Below, piece by piece: positions 13,383-20,764 of a stretch of 23,232 nucleotides of DNA. A model generated the notes under the pieces. That model worked only from the letters and a program-made list of their open reading frames with translations. It was not told the DNA's origin and did not search any database. The stretch covers positions 1 through 23,232 of the forward strand of contig JAODBP010000285.1 in NCBI GenBank assembly GCA_025464025.1, given 5' to 3'. Both the position numbers and the translations under genes were made by a program. The DNA is from Actinomycetes bacterium. Lineage in GTDB: Bacteria; Actinomycetota; Acidimicrobiia; Acidimicrobiales; CADCSY01. The stretch's first letter is position 1. The number at the start of each line of letters is the position of its first letter.

Positions 13383-14182
13383 GGCTTCCAGCCGCCCTTG
13401 CCGTCGCGGCGCCAGCCCCGCGCGGCGTCGGTGCCGCCGGTGACCTGGATGGTGGAGCCGGTGACGAACCGGCCCATGTCGGAGGCCAGGTACAGCACGG
13501 CGGCGGCCACGTCGTCGGGCACGCCGAACTCGGGCCACGGGATCTGGTACTCGTCGGGGGTCCCGCCCACCGCTTCGGCCAGGGCCTCGTCGCCCTCGGT
13601 CGGCACGGCGTCGACGGCGATGCAGTTGACCCGGATCCGGCGGTCGGCGAACTCCAGCGCCAGCGAGCGGGAGAGGTTCTCGACCGCCGCCTTCATCGAC
13701 GCGTAGATGGCGAACCCGGGCGCGGCGCGGTGCGCCTCCACCGAGGTGATGTTCACGATCGAGCCGCCCGTCTCCGGCATCAGGGGCACGCAGCCGCGGA
13801 TGAAGTGGACGACGGACGAGTAGTTCTCGTCGATCAGGGCCTGCTGCCCCTTGGCGTTCACATCGAGGAACTTCGACACGAAGCCGCCGCCGGCATTGTT
13901 CACCAGCACGTCGACGTGGCCCAGCTCGCGCTTCACCTCGTCGAGGTGCCCGGCCACGGCCTCGCCGTCGCGCACATCGATCAGCCCGGTGACGACCGTG
14001 CGCCCCATCGAGCGGATCTCGGCCGCGGTGACCTCGAGCCCTTCCTGCTTGCGGTCGCAGATGGCGACGTGGGCGCCGAACGAGGCGGCCGACAGCGCGG
14101 TCGCCTTGCCGATGCCCTGGGCCGCACCGGTGACGACGACGACCTTGTCGGTGAGGAGGGCGTCCTCCGGCCGGAGCGTCAT
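13379..14182 (-). CDS. Short-chain dehydrogenase/reductase
   Basis: A 267-aa classical SDR: TGAAQGIG (18-25), C-D-R after the second strand (42-44), NNAG (95-98), N120, S147 and catalytic Y160-x3-K164 (YASMK). An insertion near residues 207-225 (GGTPDEYQIPWPEFG) covers the substrate region. NAD(P)-dependent oxidation or reduction of an alcohol/ketone is expected; substrate unknown. The ATG at 14182 overlaps the amidohydrolase stop as ATGA, so both are translated from one message that starts upstream of 15915. It converges on the TetR gene with overlapping stop codons. Confidence 0.92.
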   Translation of the reverse strand: MTLRPEDALLTDKVVVVTGAAQGIGKATALSAASFGAHVAICDRKQEGLEVTAAEIRSMGRTVVTGLIDVRDGEAVAGHLDEVKRELGHVDVLVNNAGGGFVSKFLDVNAKGQQALIDENYSSVVHFIRGCVPLMPETGGSIVNITSVEAHRAAPGFAIYASMKAAVENLSRSLALEFADRRIRVNCIAVDAVPTEGDEALAEAVGGTPDEYQIPWPEFGVPDDVAAAVLYLASDMGRFVTGSTIQVTGGTDAARGWRRDGKGGWKP

Positions 14183-15915
14183 CGAGCGGAGACCGTTTCC
14201 GTGTCCCGCCCCGACTTGATGACCGTGCCCGGCGTGGCGCCGGTGGCCTTGCCGTCGACGACCGTCTGCACGCCGTTGACCCAGACGGCGGAGATGCCCT
14301 GGGACTGGGCCGTGAGCCGCGGCGTGCCGCCGGGCAGGTCGTGGACCAGCTCGGCCGGGTCGGACTCGATCGTCTGGGGGTCGAACAGCACCAGGTCGGC
14401 GTGCCAGCCCTCGACGATCTGGCCCCGCTCCTTGAGGCCGAACAGGCGGGCCGGCACGTCGGTGATCATCTGCACGGCCCGCTCCAGGGAGACGAGCTGG
14501 CGACCCCGCGCCATGTCGCCGAGGAAGCGGGTGGTGTACGACGCGCCGAACATGCGGTCGAGGTGGGCGCCGGCGTCGGAGCCGCCGATCATGGCCCGCG
14601 GGTCCTCCCACACCGACTTCCGCAGCTCCCAGCTGTCGGGGTTGTTGTCGGTGGGCATGGGCCACAGCACGGTCTTGAGCTCGTCGTTGGAGGCGATCTC
14701 GACCAGCGTGGCGAACGGGTCCTGGCCCCGCTCCTCGGCGATGTCACCGACGATGCGGCCCTTGAGGCCCTCGTTGGCCTCGGAGAACGTGTCGCCGATG
14801 ACGTAGCGCTTGAAGTCGGCCAGGCGGCGGAAGACGCCCGCCTCCTTGCTGTTGGCCCGCTCGAGCATGTGCTCGCGCACGGCAGGATCGCCGAGCTTGG
14901 CGATGCGCTCCTCGACCGGGAGGCTGAGGATCTCGCCCCAGCCGGGGATCAGGTTGAGGGCGCAGAAGTTGCGCAGGCTCATGTTCATGGGCACCAGCAC
15001 CGGCATGGTGAGGGCGACGACCTTGCCGCCGATGGCCGTCGCCGCGTCGGACGCGCTGAGCTGCCGCGGCACCCGCTCGGGGACGGCGGCGTCGACGGTG
15101 AGGACGTTCCAGTTGATGGCCCGGTTGGCCGTCGCCGACATCTCGGCGAACAGGGCGATCTCCTCGTCCTTGAACTGGTCGAGGCAGCCCTCGACGATGC
15201 CCTCGAGCGTGGTGCCCTCGAACTGGCCGGTGGTCTCGCAGAGGGCGAGGAGCTCGTCCTTGGTCGACCAGCGCGACGGCACCGGGTTCCCGTCACCGTC
15301 GGAGTGGGTGCTGGACAGCGTGGTGGAGAAGCCGAGGCCACCGGCCTCGAGCGAGGCCGCCAGCAGCTCCTGCATGGCCTTGACCTGGTCGGCCGACGCC
15401 TCGTTGCCGACCGAGTCGGTACCCATCACGTAGCGGCGGATGGCGCAGTGGCCCACGAGGAAGCCGGCGTTGAGCCCGAGCTTGCCGTCGAGGCGGTCGA
15501 GGTACTCGCCGAAGGACTCCCAGTCCCAGGTGATGCCGTTCTCCAGGGCGACCAACGGCATGCCCTCGACGCGGGCCAGCAGGCGACGCATGTAGTCGGC
15601 GTCCTCGGCCTTGATGGGGGCGATGGTGAAGCCGCAGTTGCCGCCGATCACCGACGTGACGCCGTGGACGTTCGACGGCGTGGCGTACGGGTCCCAGAAC
15701 AGCTGGGCGTCGTAGTGGGTGTGGGGGTCGACGAAACCGGGCGACAGGACCAGCCCCGCCGCGTCGACCACGGTGGTGGCGTCCTCGTCGACCCCGCCGT
15801 CCTCCTGGGACCGGATGGCGACGATGCGACCGTCCCTGATGCCGACGTCGCCCACGACCCCGGGCGCACCCGTGCCGTCCACGATCGTGGCTCCGCGGAT
15901 CAGGTGGTCGAGCAT
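14179..15915 (-). CDS. Amidohydrolase, N-acyl-D-amino-acid deacylase (D-aminoacylase) type
   Basis: A 578-aa metal-dependent hydrolase: small N-terminal beta-sandwich (LIRGATIVDGTGAPGVVGDVGIRDGRI), metal site D63-P-H65-T-H67-Y-D69, G-N-C94-G-F with the cysteine typical of D-aminoacylases, G-H156 and S446-D447-A-G-A-H451. The C-terminal part returns to the sandwich (LVLFDPQTIE ... VWVNGVQTVVDGK). It would cut an amide or related bond; in environmental actinobacteria such proteins sit in many catabolic clusters and true substrates are mostly unknown. ATG 15915 has a good ribosome site, GAAGGGG (minus strand, 15929-15923), 7 bases upstream. It forms an operon with the SDR and is divergent from the luciferase-like gene. 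Confidence 0.92.
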   Translation of the reverse strand: MLDHLIRGATIVDGTGAPGVVGDVGIRDGRIVAIRSQEDGGVDEDATTVVDAAGLVLSPGFVDPHTHYDAQLFWDPYATPSNVHGVTSVIGGNCGFTIAPIKAEDADYMRRLLARVEGMPLVALENGITWDWESFGEYLDRLDGKLGLNAGFLVGHCAIRRYVMGTDSVGNEASADQVKAMQELLAASLEAGGLGFSTTLSSTHSDGDGNPVPSRWSTKDELLALCETTGQFEGTTLEGIVEGCLDQFKDEEIALFAEMSATANRAINWNVLTVDAAVPERVPRQLSASDAATAIGGKVVALTMPVLVPMNMSLRNFCALNLIPGWGEILSLPVEERIAKLGDPAVREHMLERANSKEAGVFRRLADFKRYVIGDTFSEANEGLKGRIVGDIAEERGQDPFATLVEIASNDELKTVLWPMPTDNNPDSWELRKSVWEDPRAMIGGSDAGAHLDRMFGASYTTRFLGDMARGRQLVSLERAVQMITDVPARLFGLKERGQIVEGWHADLVLFDPQTIESDPAELVHDLPGGTPRLTAQSQGISAVWVNGVQTVVDGKATGATPGTVIKSGRDTETVSAR

Positions 15916-15946
15916 CTCGTTTCCCCTTCGAGGTCGCTGGCCTGGC

Positions 15947-15952
15947 GATACT
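15947..15952 (+). promoter_or_regulatory. -10 element giving a leaderless luciferase-like gene
   Basis: GATACT ends six bases before the ATG at 15959, so transcription would start at the start codon. There is no Shine-Dalgarno in front of this ATG. The whole intergenic space to the divergent amidohydrolase is only 43 bp. No convincing -35 is visible, so confidence is limited. Confidence 0.5.
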
Positions 15953-15958
15953 ACGGCG

Positions 15959-16795
15959 ATGAAGTACGGAGTCACCATGTTCGCCCACGACCAGGCGATG
16001 CCCACCCACGACCTGGCCAAGGCCGCCGAGGAACGGGGCTTCTTCTCGGTCTACGTGCCCGAGCACACCCACATCCCGATCAGCCGGGAGACCCCGGCGG
16101 CCACCGGAACCGAGGAGCTGGAAGAGGGCTACAAGCGCACCCGTGACCCCTTGATCTCACTGGCCGCGGCGGCCGCCGTGACCGAGACGATCCTGCTCGG
16201 GACCGCCGTGGCCCTGCCGGCCCAGCACGACGCCATCGCCTACGCCAAGGCCATCGCCACCCTCGACGAGCTGTCCGGCGGGCGCGTGGTCCTCGGCGTC
16301 GGCTTCGGGTGGAACAAGGAGGAGCTGCGCGACCACGGCGTCGAGTTCTCCGCCCGGCGCGACGTCGTCCGGGAGACGATGCTGACCTGCCAGGCCCTGT
16401 GGCGGGACGAGGTGGCCGAGTTCCAGGGCGAGCACGTGACGCTCTCCCCCAGCTGGTCGTGGCCGAAGCCGGCGCAGCAGCCCCGGGTCCGCACCCTGCT
16501 CGGCGGGGCGGCCGGCCCCAAGCTCTACGCCAACATCGCCGAGTGGTGCGACGGCTGGATCCCGTTCGGCGGGTCGGGCCTCAAGGAGCAGCTCCCCGAG
16601 CTGCGCCAGGTGGTGGCCGAGGCCGGTCGCGACCCCGACGAGCTGCACATCGTGCCCATGGGCGTGTTCCCGACGCCGGAGAAGATGGCGTACTACGAGG
16701 AGCTCGGCGTCACCGAGTGCGTGCTGCGGGTGCCGGCGGCCCAGGCCGACGAGGTGCTGCCCGTCCTCGACTCGTACGTTCCGTACCTCCAGTAG
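15959..16795 (+). CDS. Luciferase-like (F420-dependent type) oxidoreductase
   Basis: A 278-aa LLM-class TIM-barrel protein: N-terminal MKYGVTMFAHDQAM with LAKAAEERGFFSVYVPEHTH, then the family core LDELSGGRVVLGVGFGWNKEELRDHGVEF and RRDVVRETMLTCQALW, and GLKEQLPELRQVVAEAGRDP towards the C-terminus. These proteins bind F420 (or FMN) and reduce or oxidise small substrates; the E-H-T-H-I-P segment is typical of the F420-dependent subfamily common in actinobacteria. ATG 15959 is chosen because a -10 lies six bases upstream and the protein begins at the first barrel strand. It starts a plus-strand group with an alcohol dehydrogenase and a second LLM gene. Confidence 0.92.
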   Translation: MKYGVTMFAHDQAMPTHDLAKAAEERGFFSVYVPEHTHIPISRETPAATGTEELEEGYKRTRDPLISLAAAAAVTETILLGTAVALPAQHDAIAYAKAIATLDELSGGRVVLGVGFGWNKEELRDHGVEFSARRDVVRETMLTCQALWRDEVAEFQGEHVTLSPSWSWPKPAQQPRVRTLLGGAAGPKLYANIAEWCDGWIPFGGSGLKEQLPELRQVVAEAGRDPDELHIVPMGVFPTPEKMAYYEELGVTECVLRVPAAQADEVLPVLDSYVPYLQ

Positions 16796-16832
16796 ATACG
16801 TTCACTGGGACAGCTCGACGAAGGGGGCGCAC

Positions 16833-17936
16833 GTGCGCGCGATCGTGTTCAACGGGGAGACCGCGGAGATCCGCGACGACGTGACGGTCCGGGATCCCGG
16901 GCCCAACGAGGTGCTGGTGCGCGTGGCCGCCGCGGGCGTCTGCCACAGCGACGTCAGCGTCGTCGACGGCACCATCCCGTGGCCGGCCCCGTCGGTCATG
17001 GGCCACGAGGGCGCCGGCGTCGTCGAGAAGATCGGCGCCGACGTCACCCGGGTCAAGGTCGGCGACCACATCGTCATCGGCACCGTCGCCAACTGCGGCA
17101 TCTGCGACCGCTGCAACGCCGGGCACCCGACGTGGTGCAAGCAGTCGATCGGCAACCGCACCGAGCCGTTCACCATCGGCGGCGTGCCCGGTGGCAACTT
17201 CGCGGCGACGTCGTCGTTCGCCGAGCTGACGATCATCAAGGAGGTGCAGGCGGTCCCGATCGACAAGGAGGTGCCGCTCACCTCGGCGTGCCTCATCGCC
17301 TGCGGCGTGGTCACCGGCGTCGGCTCCGTGTTCAACCGGGCGAACGTGCAGCCGGGCGACGTCACCGCCGTGTTCGGCGCCGGCGGCGTCGGCCTCTCGG
17401 TCATCCAGGCCCTGCGCATCAAGGCCGCCGGCCTGATCATCGCCGTCGACACCCTGGCCTCGAAGGGCGAGCTCGCCCTCGAGCTCGGCGCCACCCACTT
17501 CATCGATGCCTCCAAGGAGGACGCGGTCCAGCGGATCCGCGAGCTGGCCCCGTTCTCGGCCGACAACGCCGAGGGCCCGTTCAAGGCCGGTGGCGCCAAC
17601 TGGACCTTCGAGTGCGTCGGCCACCCGGCCGTCACCGGCAACGCCGTCGAGGCCCTCGACTGGGGCGGCACCTGCGTGCAGGTCGGCGTCCCCGCGCCCG
17701 GTGTCACCTACGCCGTGCCGATCACCCACCTCACCCAGGTCGACCGCTCCATCGTCGGCTCCCGGGCCGGTGGCGTGCGGGCCCAGAAGGACATCCCGGT
17801 GATCGTCGACATGTACAAGAAGGGCCTGCTCGACCTCGACCGGATGGTCTCGAAGACCTATCCGATGGAGGACTTCTTCACCGTCGTCGACGACATGCAC
17901 GAGGGCAAGCTGGCCCGAGGCGTGCTCACGTTCTAG
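16833..17936 (+). CDS. Zinc-dependent alcohol dehydrogenase (MDR family)
   Basis: A 367-aa medium-chain dehydrogenase with both zinc sites: catalytic C37, H58-E59 (GHEGAG) and C157; structural C88, C91, C94 and C102 (NCGICDRCNAGHPTWC). The Rossmann loop is GAGGVG (182-187), with D at the end of the second strand (IIAVD) favouring NAD. It would interconvert an alcohol and an aldehyde/ketone, near class III-type ADHs; mycothiol- or formaldehyde-linked activity cannot be judged. GTG 16833 is preceded by AAGGGGG (16821-16827) at 5 bases. The TAG at 17934-17936 is followed within 14 bases by the start of the next gene, so they are co-transcribed. Confidence 0.95.
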   Translation: MRAIVFNGETAEIRDDVTVRDPGPNEVLVRVAAAGVCHSDVSVVDGTIPWPAPSVMGHEGAGVVEKIGADVTRVKVGDHIVIGTVANCGICDRCNAGHPTWCKQSIGNRTEPFTIGGVPGGNFAATSSFAELTIIKEVQAVPIDKEVPLTSACLIACGVVTGVGSVFNRANVQPGDVTAVFGAGGVGLSVIQALRIKAAGLIIAVDTLASKGELALELGATHFIDASKEDAVQRIRELAPFSADNAEGPFKAGGANWTFECVGHPAVTGNAVEALDWGGTCVQVGVPAPGVTYAVPITHLTQVDRSIVGSRAGGVRAQKDIPVIVDMYKKGLLDLDRMVSKTYPMEDFFTVVDDMHEGKLARGVLTF

Positions 17937-17950
17937 TGGGGGGCGCGCTG

Positions 17951-18892
17951 GTGAAGGACGGCGGCTGGACCTACGGGCTCCAGCTCCCGATCCAGACGCT
18001 CAGCCTCACCGTGGTCGACCCGTGGGAGGACGACGCCACCGTCGCCGACCTCGTCACGGTCGCCCAGAAGGCGGAGGCCACCGGGCACTCGTTCATCGGG
18101 GTGTGCGACCACGTGGCCATCCCCGACAACGAGTACGCGGCGAAGATGCGGACCACCTGGTACGACACGATCGCCACGCTCGGGTACCTGGCCGCCCACA
18201 CCACCGACGTGCGCCTGCTGTCGGTGGTGTGGGTCGCCGCCTACCGGCATCCGCTCCAGACGGCGTCGTCGTTCGGCACCCTCGACCACCTCTCCGGCGG
18301 CCGGGCCATCCTCGGTGTCGGGGCCGGGCACGTCGAGGCGGAGTTCGACGCCCTCGGCGTGCCGTTCCACGAGCGGGGCGCCATCCTCGACGAGACGCTC
18401 GAGGCGCTCCAGGGCGTGTTCGCCGAGGAGTACGTCTCGTTCAAGGGCGAGCGGTGCTCCTACGCCGACGTCGCCGTGTCGCCCCGGCCGGTCGGCGGGT
18501 CGCTCACCACGTGGATCGGCGGGAGCTCGAAGGCGGCCTGGCGCCGGGTCGGCCGGTTCGGCGACGGCTACATCCCCATGGGCAACCCGCTCGACCAGTA
18601 CCCGGCCATCATCGAGGAGATCCGGTCGGCGGCCGAGCTCGAAGGTCGGGGTGACGCCCCCATCGACATCGGCTACATGCCGGGCTGGGTGCACCTCACC
18701 GGCGAGTGGGGCAGCGACCTCCCGCCGGCCAGGATCGTCGGCACCGAGGCCTACGCCGCCGACCTCAGGGCCGCCCGCGCCGCGGGCGCCAACGTGGTGC
18801 ACGTGAAGTTCCGCGGCCGCACGCTGGCCGAGCACCTCGAGCAGTACGACGCCTTCGTCGAAGAGGTCGTCCCCCTCGTCAACGAAGGCTGA
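17951..18892 (+). CDS. Luciferase-like (F420-dependent type) oxidoreductase
   Basis: A 313-aa LLM-class protein: GGWTYGLQLPIQTL first strand, VTVAQKAEATGHSFIGVCDHVAIPDNEY, LDHLSGGRAILGVGAGHVEAEFDALGVPF and ERGAILDETLEALQGVF. This is the same family as the protein at 15959 but clearly a different subgroup. F420- or flavin-dependent redox chemistry is expected; substrate unknown. GTG 17951 is chosen because a run of six G (17938-17943) lies 7 bases upstream and the protein then begins just before the first barrel strand; GTG 17936, overlapping the ADH stop as TAGTG, would add five residues. A long hairpin follows the stop. Confidence 0.9.
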   Translation: MKDGGWTYGLQLPIQTLSLTVVDPWEDDATVADLVTVAQKAEATGHSFIGVCDHVAIPDNEYAAKMRTTWYDTIATLGYLAAHTTDVRLLSVVWVAAYRHPLQTASSFGTLDHLSGGRAILGVGAGHVEAEFDALGVPFHERGAILDETLEALQGVFAEEYVSFKGERCSYADVAVSPRPVGGSLTTWIGGSSKAAWRRVGRFGDGYIPMGNPLDQYPAIIEEIRSAAELEGRGDAPIDIGYMPGWVHLTGEWGSDLPPARIVGTEAYAADLRAARAAGANVVHVKFRGRTLAEHLEQYDAFVEEVVPLVNEG

Positions 18893-18911
18893 GCCGCCCA
18901 CGTACCCGGGC

Positions 18912-18956
18912 GTTGTGGGCAGTTGTGATCACTGGGTGATCGCAACTGCCCACAAC
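18912..18956. terminator. Strong bidirectional hairpin between convergent genes
   Basis: The 21-nt arms 18912-18932 and 18936-18956 are reverse complements with one mismatch (a T opposite G, which pairs as G-U in plus-strand RNA) around a TGG loop. Core pair: GTTGTGGGCAGTTG against CAACTGCCCACAAC. It lies 19 bp after the luciferase-like gene and 11 bp before the end of the convergent RDD gene, so it probably ends both transcripts. There is no T-tract. Confidence 0.85.
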
Positions 18957-18966
18957 CCGGATCAGG

Positions 18967-19761
18967 TCAGCGGGCGCGGACGACGATCGTGCCGGCAGCG
19001 CGATCGTGGAGGCCGCGACGATCCGCGCCGAGGATCGGGGCGTACACGACGACCGACCACAGCAGGCCGAGGACGGGCACCAGCCACGGCCCTTGGATCG
19101 CCCAGAGGAACGGGACACTGGGGACCACCCACCGGAAGACGGCCCGCAGCCAGGTCGGGGGATGGCCCGTGCGCTCGTCGACGATGCGGATGCCGATCAC
19201 GAGCTTGCCGAGCTGCTGGCCCCAGATGGCGGTCGTGCCGATCACGTAGACGGCGCTCAGGGGCTCGGCGACCCAGGCGCCGAGCCCACGACGCAGGATG
19301 ACGATCACCGTGCCGACGACGAGCGACTCGACGAGGTACGCGCCGAGTCGCGCCCACCTCGATGCGATGCCGTCATCGTGCTCGAGCTGCGCGTCCGCGC
19401 CGACGTCGGGGGCCTCGTCGAGCGAGAGGTCGGCACCGCCGTCGATCTCGTCGACGAGGGCGTCGACCTCGGCCTCGGCGGACGGCGGGACGGTGACGAC
19501 CGTGCCCTCCCACGCGAACGGCACCTCGCTCACCTGGAGGAGGAGCGTCAGCCCGTCTCGCTGGTCGTCGCGCCAGTCACCCAGCTCGTATTCGACGGCG
19601 TCGCCCGGTTCCGCATCAAGGCGGCGCCGGGGCGGGGGCGGCGAAAGCTCGTCGACGAGCTCGACGTCGCAGTCGGGGCACCGCTCGAAGCCGGGACGGA
19701 ACGCCGTCCGACATGACGGGCACCAGCCGCCGATCGCCTCGTCGAGGTGGTTCGCCGGCAC
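18967..19761 (-). CDS. RDD-domain membrane protein with N-terminal zinc ribbon and a 53-residue module
   Basis: A 264-aa protein in three parts. Residues 14-31 hold a zinc ribbon (C14-x2-C17, C28-x2-C31). Residues 55-107 form a soluble module (AVEYELGDWR ... VDALVDEID) that recurs twice in the protein at 20119. Residues 132-264 form an RDD membrane domain: SRWARLGAYLVESLVV at its start, GQQLGKLVIGIRIVD in the middle, LHDRAAGTIVV at the end, and about three to four hydrophobic helices near 140-157, 167-180 and 211-243. RDD proteins act in membrane transport or as small envelope proteins; a role cannot be assigned. The only fitting start is GTG 19761, with no clear ribosome site. The gene follows the small membrane-protein gene by 18 bp. 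Confidence 0.85.
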   Translation of the reverse strand: MPANHLDEAIGGWCPSCRTAFRPGFERCPDCDVELVDELSPPPPRRRLDAEPGDAVEYELGDWRDDQRDGLTLLLQVSEVPFAWEGTVVTVPPSAEAEVDALVDEIDGGADLSLDEAPDVGADAQLEHDDGIASRWARLGAYLVESLVVGTVIVILRRGLGAWVAEPLSAVYVIGTTAIWGQQLGKLVIGIRIVDERTGHPPTWLRAVFRWVVPSVPFLWAIQGPWLVPVLGLLWSVVVYAPILGADRRGLHDRAAGTIVVRAR

Positions 19762-19779
19762 GGCGCCGGAGCGTACCGA

Positions 19780-20049
19780 TCAGGTCAGGTGGGCGGCGGC
19801 GAACGCCAAGCCGGCGATCGTCACGTTGCTGGCGACGATGCCCGTGAAGATCGCCCGCATCATCCGGGTCTCGGTCTCCGCCAGGTCGGCCCGCAGCTCG
19901 GCTCGCAGCACCTCGAGGTCCCGCGTCGTAGCCACGTCGCCCCAGCCCACGGGGGGCAGGTGCTCCATCAGCATCGTGGCGTCGTCATGGCCGAGCACCG
20001 CCTCCAGCTTGCTGTACATCTGGTGTCGCCCTTCCTCAGTGACCCGCAC
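19780..20049 (-). CDS. Small coiled-coil protein with C-terminal membrane helix
   Basis: An 89-aa protein: an N-terminal helical part with MLMEHLPPVGWGDVATTRDLE, a coiled-coil stretch about 43-63 (LRAELRADLAETETRMMRA), and one hydrophobic helix about 66-87 (IFTGIVASNVTIAGLAFAAA). This arrangement matches a widespread, uncharacterised actinobacterial family of small tail-anchored proteins (recalled from similar sequences, not searched). GTG 20049 has GGAG about 7 bases upstream on the minus strand. It is probably co-transcribed with the RDD gene. Function unknown; it may oligomerise at the membrane. Confidence 0.8.
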   Translation of the reverse strand: MRVTEEGRHQMYSKLEAVLGHDDATMLMEHLPPVGWGDVATTRDLEVLRAELRADLAETETRMMRAIFTGIVASNVTIAGLAFAAAHLT

Positions 20050-20086
20050 CGACGCTCCGATCGTCGGTCCAGCACGAACGGGGAAG

Positions 20087-20092
20087 TGTCAA
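20087..20092 (-). promoter_or_regulatory. Possible -35 element for the small membrane-protein gene
   Basis: TTGACA on the minus strand (20092 to 20087) is a perfect -35 match, 37 bp before the GTG at 20049. No good -10 is seen 16-19 bp downstream, so this is only a hint that a promoter lies in the 69-bp gap 20050-20118. Confidence 0.25.
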
Positions 20093-20118
20093 CAAGCGTA
20101 GCGAAGGGGGTGTGACGG

Positions 20119-20757
20119 TCAGCGGCCGATGTTGCCCAGACCATCGGCGATGGCGCCGACCACCGGTCCCCAGCCACCGAGCAACGGCCGCGGCTCCTCG
20201 GGAGGCTCCTCCTCGCCGTCGCCGTCGCCGTCGCCGACCGGGAACGACGGGTCGATCTTTAGGACCTCGGCGTCGACGGTGGCCTCGTCGGCCTCGCCGA
20301 CCGACAGGAGGTAGCCATCCCAGGTGCAGGCGATGTCGAGCTCGAGCAGGCGGTCGACGAGCTGCTGGCACTGCTGGGGCGTCCACTCCTCGAAGACGTA
20401 CTCCACGTCGTCGGCCGGCGCCTCGTCCGGGAGGGCGTCGAAGAGGTCGACGAGCTCGTCGACCTTCGCCTCGTGGGCGCCGGGGACCGTCAGGTGCCGG
20501 CCCACCCACTGGTTCGGGATGTGCTCGATCTCGAGCTGCTCGACGAGCGCGGTCCCCTGCTCGAGCCGCCAGTCGGACAGGTCGTACTCGACCATGTCGT
20601 GGCGCTCCTCGACCGGCTCCTCGACCACGTCGTCGAGGGCCACGTCGTCCGGGGGCTCGTCGTCGGCCAGGTGGTCGACCTGCCACCAGTGACGACGACC
20701 GCGCTCCACCGGCCCTCCGACGGAGGGCGGCGGCGCGCCATCGACGGGACCACTCAT
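20119..20757 (-). CDS. Protein with two copies of a 53-residue acidic module, unknown function
   Basis: A 212-aa, very acidic, apparently soluble protein. Two modules of equal length, residues 55-107 (MVEYDLSDWR ... LVDLFD) and 117-169 (DVEYVFEEWT ... VLKID), align without gaps to each other and to residues 55-107 of the RDD protein at 18967. Conserved positions are V-E-Y, W, Q, L, a W-x-G turn, L-x-V and E-A-x-V-D. A disordered tail GDGDGDGEEEPPEEP follows, then a short hydrophobic Gly-rich end. ATG 20757 is used; a longer reading to 20814 would overlap the aldehyde dehydrogenase gene. It begins 8 bases past the end of that gene, so it may be in the same transcript, though related in content to the RDD gene. 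Confidence 0.78.
   Translation of the reverse strand: MSGPVDGAPPPSVGGPVERGRRHWWQVDHLADDEPPDDVALDDVVEEPVEERHDMVEYDLSDWRLEQGTALVEQLEIEHIPNQWVGRHLTVPGAHEAKVDELVDLFDALPDEAPADDVEYVFEEWTPQQCQQLVDRLLELDIACTWDGYLLSVGEADEATVDAEVLKIDPSFPVGDGDGDGEEEPPEEPRPLLGGWGPVVGAIADGLGNIGR
20213..20236 (+). repeat. Hexamer microrepeat TCGCCG x4
   Basis: Four perfect tandem TCGCCG units inside the gene at 20119-20757, encoding the G-D-G-D-G-D part of its disordered tail. Six-base units keep the frame, so copy-number change would alter tail length without breaking the gene. Confidence 0.75.
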
Positions 20758-20764
20758 CGGAACG

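Noticed and set aside
14341..16146. 601-aa plus-strand open frame
   Set aside because: Covers the antisense of the amidohydrolase and runs out of frame into the luciferase-like gene; no recognisable motifs.
16827..16838. Palindrome GCGCACGTGCGC at the alcohol dehydrogenase start
   Set aside because: Overlaps the GTG start and ribosome-site spacing in very GC-rich DNA; a chance palindrome is likely and no partner site was found.
20049..20067. Small hairpin CCGACG/CGTCGG around the ribosome site of the 89-aa protein
   Set aside because: Six-base arms are easily found by chance at this GC content; not enough to claim a riboregulator.
20712..20728. Perfect hairpin GCCCTCCG-A-CGGAGGGC inside the two-module gene
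   Set aside because: Lies within the coding region about ten codons after the start, in a Pro/Gly-rich stretch; probably incidental, although it could slow early translation.
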